Part shown: piece by piece, positions 13,810 to 16,864 of the stretch | Layout: every line of letters starts with the position of its first letter | How positions within the stretch are numbered: position 1 is the first letter of the stretch | From: UBA5216 sp043743335 | GTDB taxonomy: Bacteria; Pseudomonadota; Gammaproteobacteria; Burkholderiales; SG8-41 | Length of the DNA stretch: 16,864 nucleotides | Assembly: GCA_043743335.1 (NCBI GenBank) | Contig: JAYTWR010000157.1 | Coordinates: 1 to 16,864 of the forward strand | Reading direction: 5' to 3' | The notes under the pieces: model-generated | Told to the model about the DNA's origin: nothing | What the model saw: only the letters and a program-made list of their open reading frames with translations | Databases searched by the model: none | Made by a program: the position numbers and the translations under genes

Positions 13810-15423
13810 ATGCGTAACCTGATTGCCTGCCGCCTGTGCTGGCGTATCACCTTTGTGGTGTTCGGCCTGATCCTCGCGGTGGAAAGCGCGATATTGATTC
13901 CGTCGGCGTTGCGGTTTCAGACATCGGCGCACGAGCGTCTCGCGCACGCCGCGCAAGTCACGGTCGAACCGGTGTTAATGCTCGGCAGCGGGCTGAATTC
14001 CACTGGCTTGCTCACGCGCGATCTTGCGCCCTTAGTAGATATGTATGGCATCAAGGGCATCGCGATTTACCGGTCGGGCGGTGAGCGGGTGACGTCGGTG
14101 GGTTCAACGCCGCCGCCGGGGTTCCCTGCAAAACCGTCTGCGTTGAACCGTATTGCTGGCATTGTCGCGAATGCGTCCGAAGACGCCACGTTGGATGTGG
14201 GCTGGAGCAGCGATGCCCCCGGCAGCCCGGTCGCCGTGGTGCGTATTGACGCGGGCTCCGTGACCGCCGACTTGGCGGCGTACCTGCTGCTACAGGGGCA
14301 GGTGTCGGTGCGTTTGCGCCGTGCCATGCCGCAACAGTTTGTCGCGCATTTCGGCGGCGAACGGTTTGCCTTGGTGAACGATACGCTGGGCTGCGATGTG
14401 ACCGGCGTGTCGCGGTTGGCCGAGACGCTATTGCGCGAAGTCGGCGGTACCTACGAGGTGGGCGGCGGTAACAGCGTATCGCTCGCGCTACGGGTCGGCA
14501 TTGCGCGATCAACGGGCGCGGTAACGGCAGGGCGCGCCTTGCTGGATCAGGCCGAACTCGCACTGGCCGGCACTACAGCGCCGGATGGGCCGCACTATCT
14601 TTTTTATTCTGCGCAGCTCGCTGAAGCCTCGCGAGAGCGCCAGAGTCTCGCGCGCGATTTGAAGCACGCGATCGATGCCGGCGAACTCTATCCGGTGTTT
14701 CAACCGAAGATGGCTCTGACGCCGGAGGGCGGTACGGTGCTGGCCGGGGCAGAGGTGTTGTTGCGCTGGAATCACGCCACACGCGGTATGGTGCGGCCCG
14801 ATGTGTTTATCGCGCTGGCGGAATCGACGGGACTGATGACACGCATCGGCGATTTCGTGTTGCGCGCGGCAGCGCAAGTGATCCGCAATATGCTTGACCG
14901 GCATGGCTGGGCGCCGCCGCTGGCGGTGAATCTTTCGGCACAACAGTTCGCGGATGCCGCGCTGGTCTCACAGATCACGCAGGTGCTGGCTGACGCGAAA
15001 ATCCCGGCTCATTTGCTGGAGCTCGAGATCACTGAAACGGCTGCGATGAAAGATGCCGAGCGAACGGCACAGGTGCTGGTCGCGTTACGCGCGATCGGCG
15101 TGCGTGTCGCCATTGATGATTTTGGCACCGGCTATTCGTCGCTGAGTTATCTGCGGCGCTTCGCCGTGGATGCCATCAAGATTGACAAATCTTTTGTGGA
15201 CGACATCGGCACGGACGCGAACGCCGAGGCGGTATGCGATGCCATTTTGCGCTTGGGCCAGTCACTGCATACCAAGATTGTGGCCGAGGGGGTTGAGAAC
15301 AGTTGCCAGTTGGCGTTTTTGCGCGCGCGACGTTGTGATGAAGTGCAGGGCTACTTATTCAGTAAACCCGTGTCGCTGTCGGCGTTTGAAAGGGACTGGG
15401 TTGCGGTGCATGCCGTGGCATGA
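13810..15423 (+). CDS. EAL-domain c-di-GMP phosphodiesterase with truncated GGDEF domain
   Basis: A 537-residue protein from ATG 13810 (AGGG six bases upstream); the frame can also start at GTG 13792, and residue numbers here use that start. One membrane helix (about 17-38), a sensor-like region (45-155), then the second half of a GGDEF domain (about 170-275) with GGERF (188-192) in place of GGDEF, so no cyclase activity is expected. The EAL domain (285-540) is intact: E321 (EVLLRW), N380, E412, D442/D443 (DDFGTGYSSL), K463, E499 and Q519, so it should hydrolyse c-di-GMP. A second membrane helix and the DxLTGLxNR half of GGDEF are missing, which looks like an internal in-frame deletion. Confidence 0.9.
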   Translation: MRNLIACRLCWRITFVVFGLILAVESAILIPSALRFQTSAHERLAHAAQVTVEPVLMLGSGLNSTGLLTRDLAPLVDMYGIKGIAIYRSGGERVTSVGSTPPPGFPAKPSALNRIAGIVANASEDATLDVGWSSDAPGSPVAVVRIDAGSVTADLAAYLLLQGQVSVRLRRAMPQQFVAHFGGERFALVNDTLGCDVTGVSRLAETLLREVGGTYEVGGGNSVSLALRVGIARSTGAVTAGRALLDQAELALAGTTAPDGPHYLFYSAQLAEASRERQSLARDLKHAIDAGELYPVFQPKMALTPEGGTVLAGAEVLLRWNHATRGMVRPDVFIALAESTGLMTRIGDFVLRAAAQVIRNMLDRHGWAPPLAVNLSAQQFADAALVSQITQVLADAKIPAHLLELEITETAAMKDAERTAQVLVALRAIGVRVAIDDFGTGYSSLSYLRRFAVDAIKIDKSFVDDIGTDANAEAVCDAILRLGQSLHTKIVAEGVENSCQLAFLRARRCDEVQGYLFSKPVSLSAFERDWVAVHAVA

Positions 15424-15440
15424 GAATGTAAAATATTGTG

Positions 15441-15456
15441 TTAAATCAACTAGTTA
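15441..15456 (-). repeat. TAACTAGTTG motif, copy 3
   Basis: TAACTAGTTGATTTAA on the minus strand, between the EAL gene and the Bug gene. This 115-base gap shows no other feature apart from the Bug ribosome site. Confidence 0.55.
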
Positions 15457-15538
15457 TAGCGTTTCACTTGATCGGCACCGATGCTGTGGTAACGTTATTC
15501 TTCGATCAGTGCAGCTTATCGTGACCGGGGGGAGATGA

Positions 15539-16522
15539 ATGGCTTACCACAGTAATGCGGCACAGGTGCCGATATGGGCACTCTTGTTGGCAGCGGCGGC
15601 GGGCCATGCGCAAGCGCAAAAATGGCCGGACAAGCCGGTGCGCATTATCAATCCCACACAAGCAGGCGGGCCGTCGGATGTGATGGCGCGCAGCATGGCG
15701 CAAAAGTTTACCGAGGTATTTGGGCAGACGTTCATCGTTGATAACCGGCCCGGCGCCAACGGCATCATCGGCACTGAATTGGCCGCGCGCGCGAGTCCCG
15801 ATGGTTACACGCTGTTGGCCGGCACCAACGGTCAGCTCGTGGCAAATACAGCCGTGTTTCCGAAGTTGCCGTTCGATGCCACGCGCGACTTTGAGCCCAT
15901 TACGATTGTGGTGGCGTCGCCGTTCGCGTTGGTGGTGCATGCCGGCATCGCCGCGAAGTCGGTGACAGAATTGATCGCGCTGACGAAGTCGCGGCAGGGC
16001 ATGTCGTATTCCTCGTTTGGGCCGGCGAGCATTCCGCATTTCGGCATGGAACTGATTGCGCTGCGTACCGGCATGCGGCTCACGCACGTGCCGTATAAAG
16101 GCGGCGCACCTGCCGCTGCGGCGCTGGTTGCGGGCGAAGTGAATGTGTCGCTGGATTCGGTGCAGAATCAGTTGCAGTTCATTCGCGGCAACCGGGTACG
16201 TGCGCTGGCGATTGCCAACGGTGTGCGCGTCAAGGTGTTGCCGGAGGTGCCGACCATGGCCGAAGCCGGCGTGCCGGTGTCCGACATCGGTGGCTGGTAT
16301 TCGCTGCTGGCACCGGCGGGTACGCCCAAAGCCATCGTCGCGCGGCTTTACGAAGCATCGGTCAAGGCCTTCAAGACGTCGCCGGAATTGCGCGATCGCT
16401 TTGAAGCTACCGGTTCTGACATTGTGCTCAATACGCCGGCTGAGTTTGCCCAGCGCATCAAGCGCGAAATTGGCGAATACACCAAAGTCGCGCGCGATGC
16501 GAACATCACGGTAAATCAATAA
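15539..16522 (+). CDS. Bug-type tripartite tricarboxylate transporter substrate-binding protein
   Basis: A 327-residue periplasmic receptor with a signal peptide (cleavage probably after HAQA, residue 26). Bug family motifs are WPDKPVRIINPTQAGGPSD, the VDNRPGANGIIGTE stretch, SPDGYTLL, THVPYKGGAPA and GWYSLLAPAGTPKAIV. Such proteins bind carboxylates or other small anions and are very numerous in Betaproteobacteria, many without a linked TctA/TctB membrane pair, as here. The ATG at 15539 is preceded by GGGGGGAG at good distance. The ligand cannot be predicted. It follows the EAL gene by 115 bases. Confidence 0.94.
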   Translation: MAYHSNAAQVPIWALLLAAAAGHAQAQKWPDKPVRIINPTQAGGPSDVMARSMAQKFTEVFGQTFIVDNRPGANGIIGTELAARASPDGYTLLAGTNGQLVANTAVFPKLPFDATRDFEPITIVVASPFALVVHAGIAAKSVTELIALTKSRQGMSYSSFGPASIPHFGMELIALRTGMRLTHVPYKGGAPAAAALVAGEVNVSLDSVQNQLQFIRGNRVRALAIANGVRVKVLPEVPTMAEAGVPVSDIGGWYSLLAPAGTPKAIVARLYEASVKAFKTSPELRDRFEATGSDIVLNTPAEFAQRIKREIGEYTKVARDANITVNQ

Positions 16523-16530
16523 CTGTTGGT

Positions 16531-16655
16531 CTAAGGTGTGGTAACGCCCTCGATGGGAAACGGCTTGCTGTTGACTTCGATATGGCTGTGCAACGGCACC
16601 GGTTGCGTGATCAAGCCTTCTGTGAAACATCCGGCTTTGGCGTTCTTGATCAGCG
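16531..16655 (-). pseudogene. Possible C-terminal remnant of an unidentified gene
   Basis: On the minus strand about 40 codons stay open up to a TAG at 16531-16533 and read ALIKNAKAGCFTEGLITQ followed by PVPLHSHIEVNSKPFPIEG. It reads like the tail of a real protein but I do not recognise it. It ends nine bases beyond the Bug stop and loses meaning where the transposase fragment begins. Could be chance. Confidence 0.25.
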
Positions 16656-16769
16656 CGCCCCGCCAAAGACGCGCTATGCGTCAACGCCCACAGATTTAGC
16701 CTGCACGCGGGTGTGGCGCTTGCCGCCAACGACAGACAGGGCCTCGAACAACTCTGCCGCCATAAATAG
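16650..16769 (+). pseudogene. IS91-like (Y2) transposase fragment
   Basis: In frame, residues RFSLHAGVALAANDRQGLEQ then LCRH are seen, a conserved block of IS91/IS801-type transposases where the usual continuation is LCRY followed by an RP motif. Here the match breaks at LCRH and the frame stops at TAG where the 99-bp repeat starts. Only about 40 codons remain, so it is a dead internal fragment. Confidence 0.6.
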
Positions 16770-16864
16770 TGCCTGACAGAAAACCCCCAATTTTTGAAAC
16801 ACGCAGCCTCAATTTTCAGCACCGCGCGTGCTGATTTTTGTTTTTTTGGCACGAGCGCCAAAGA
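16766..16864. repeat. 99-bp terminal inverted repeat, right copy
   Basis: Exact reverse complement of bases 1-99. It begins ATAGTGCCTGACAG directly after the transposase fragment, whose stop codon it supplies, and runs out of the window. The left copy has an unrelated neighbour, so the repeat is an independent unit with an edge at this point. Confidence 0.9.
16816..16847 (+). terminator. Rho-independent terminator inside right repeat, pointing outward
   Basis: TCAGCAC (16816-16822), loop CGCGC, GTGCTGA (16828-16834), then TTTTTGTTTTTTT. It is the first good intrinsic terminator downstream of the Bug gene. Confidence 0.6.

Noticed and set aside
15506..16861. 451-codon open frame on the minus strand
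   Set aside because: It is antisense to the Bug gene, shows no recognisable domain, and its first codons are just the 99-bp repeat.

Overview
The window looks like a contig from a betaproteobacterium, probably of the Burkholderiales/Nitrosomonadales type. Evidence is the GC-rich coding sequence, a Bug-type tripartite tricarboxylate receptor, an ECF sigma/NrsF pair with gig/buf-type promoters, and REP/MITE-like CCCTCACCCC repeats. The assignment is inferred from gene families; there is no rRNA, tRNA or other marker to confirm it. No CRISPR array was seen.

Layout. 1-466: one copy of a 99-bp repeat, a MITE-like nested inverted repeat and a 10-bp tandem repeat. 467-1237 (+): a YdcF/ElyC-like membrane protein, convergent with a Rieske non-heme iron oxygenase (1270-2382, -). 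2562-11055 (-): a compact nine-gene cluster around the radical SAM protein ArsS. In transcription order it is arsS, a degenerate metallophosphoesterase, a TVP38-flavin oxidoreductase fusion, a DUF547 protein, an uncharacterised protein with a ferritin-like diiron signature, two TIGR04283-type glycosyltransferases (both with TTG starts), a TIGR04282-type transferase and a DUF3047 protein. Several genes overlap, so this is very likely an operon. The families are those of the rSAM/selenodomain (arsenosugar-type) system; no arsM methyltransferase is present here.

11243-13731: a metal-stress-type regulon. A short BufC/HvfC-like protein (-) diverges from an ECF sigma factor, NrsF anti-sigma factor and DUF302 protein (+). 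Between them are two divergent perfect matches to GTAACC-N16-CGAA, the SigF-type promoter consensus. I found no other match in the window. The BufC-like protein has only the C-terminal half of its family, and bufA/bufB are absent. Its transcript runs toward arsS, so sigma-factor control could extend to the ArsS operon (inference).

13810-16522 (+): an EAL phosphodiesterase with a truncated GGDEF half and apparently one membrane helix, then a Bug periplasmic receptor. 16531-16864: decayed fragments, including an IS91-like transposase piece, cut by the second, inverted copy of the 99-bp terminal repeat.

The points most worth following are the diiron-signature protein in the ArsS operon, the paired SigF promoters serving a lone BufC half-protein, a TAACTAGTTGATTT motif scattered through the window, and the identical inverted ends.
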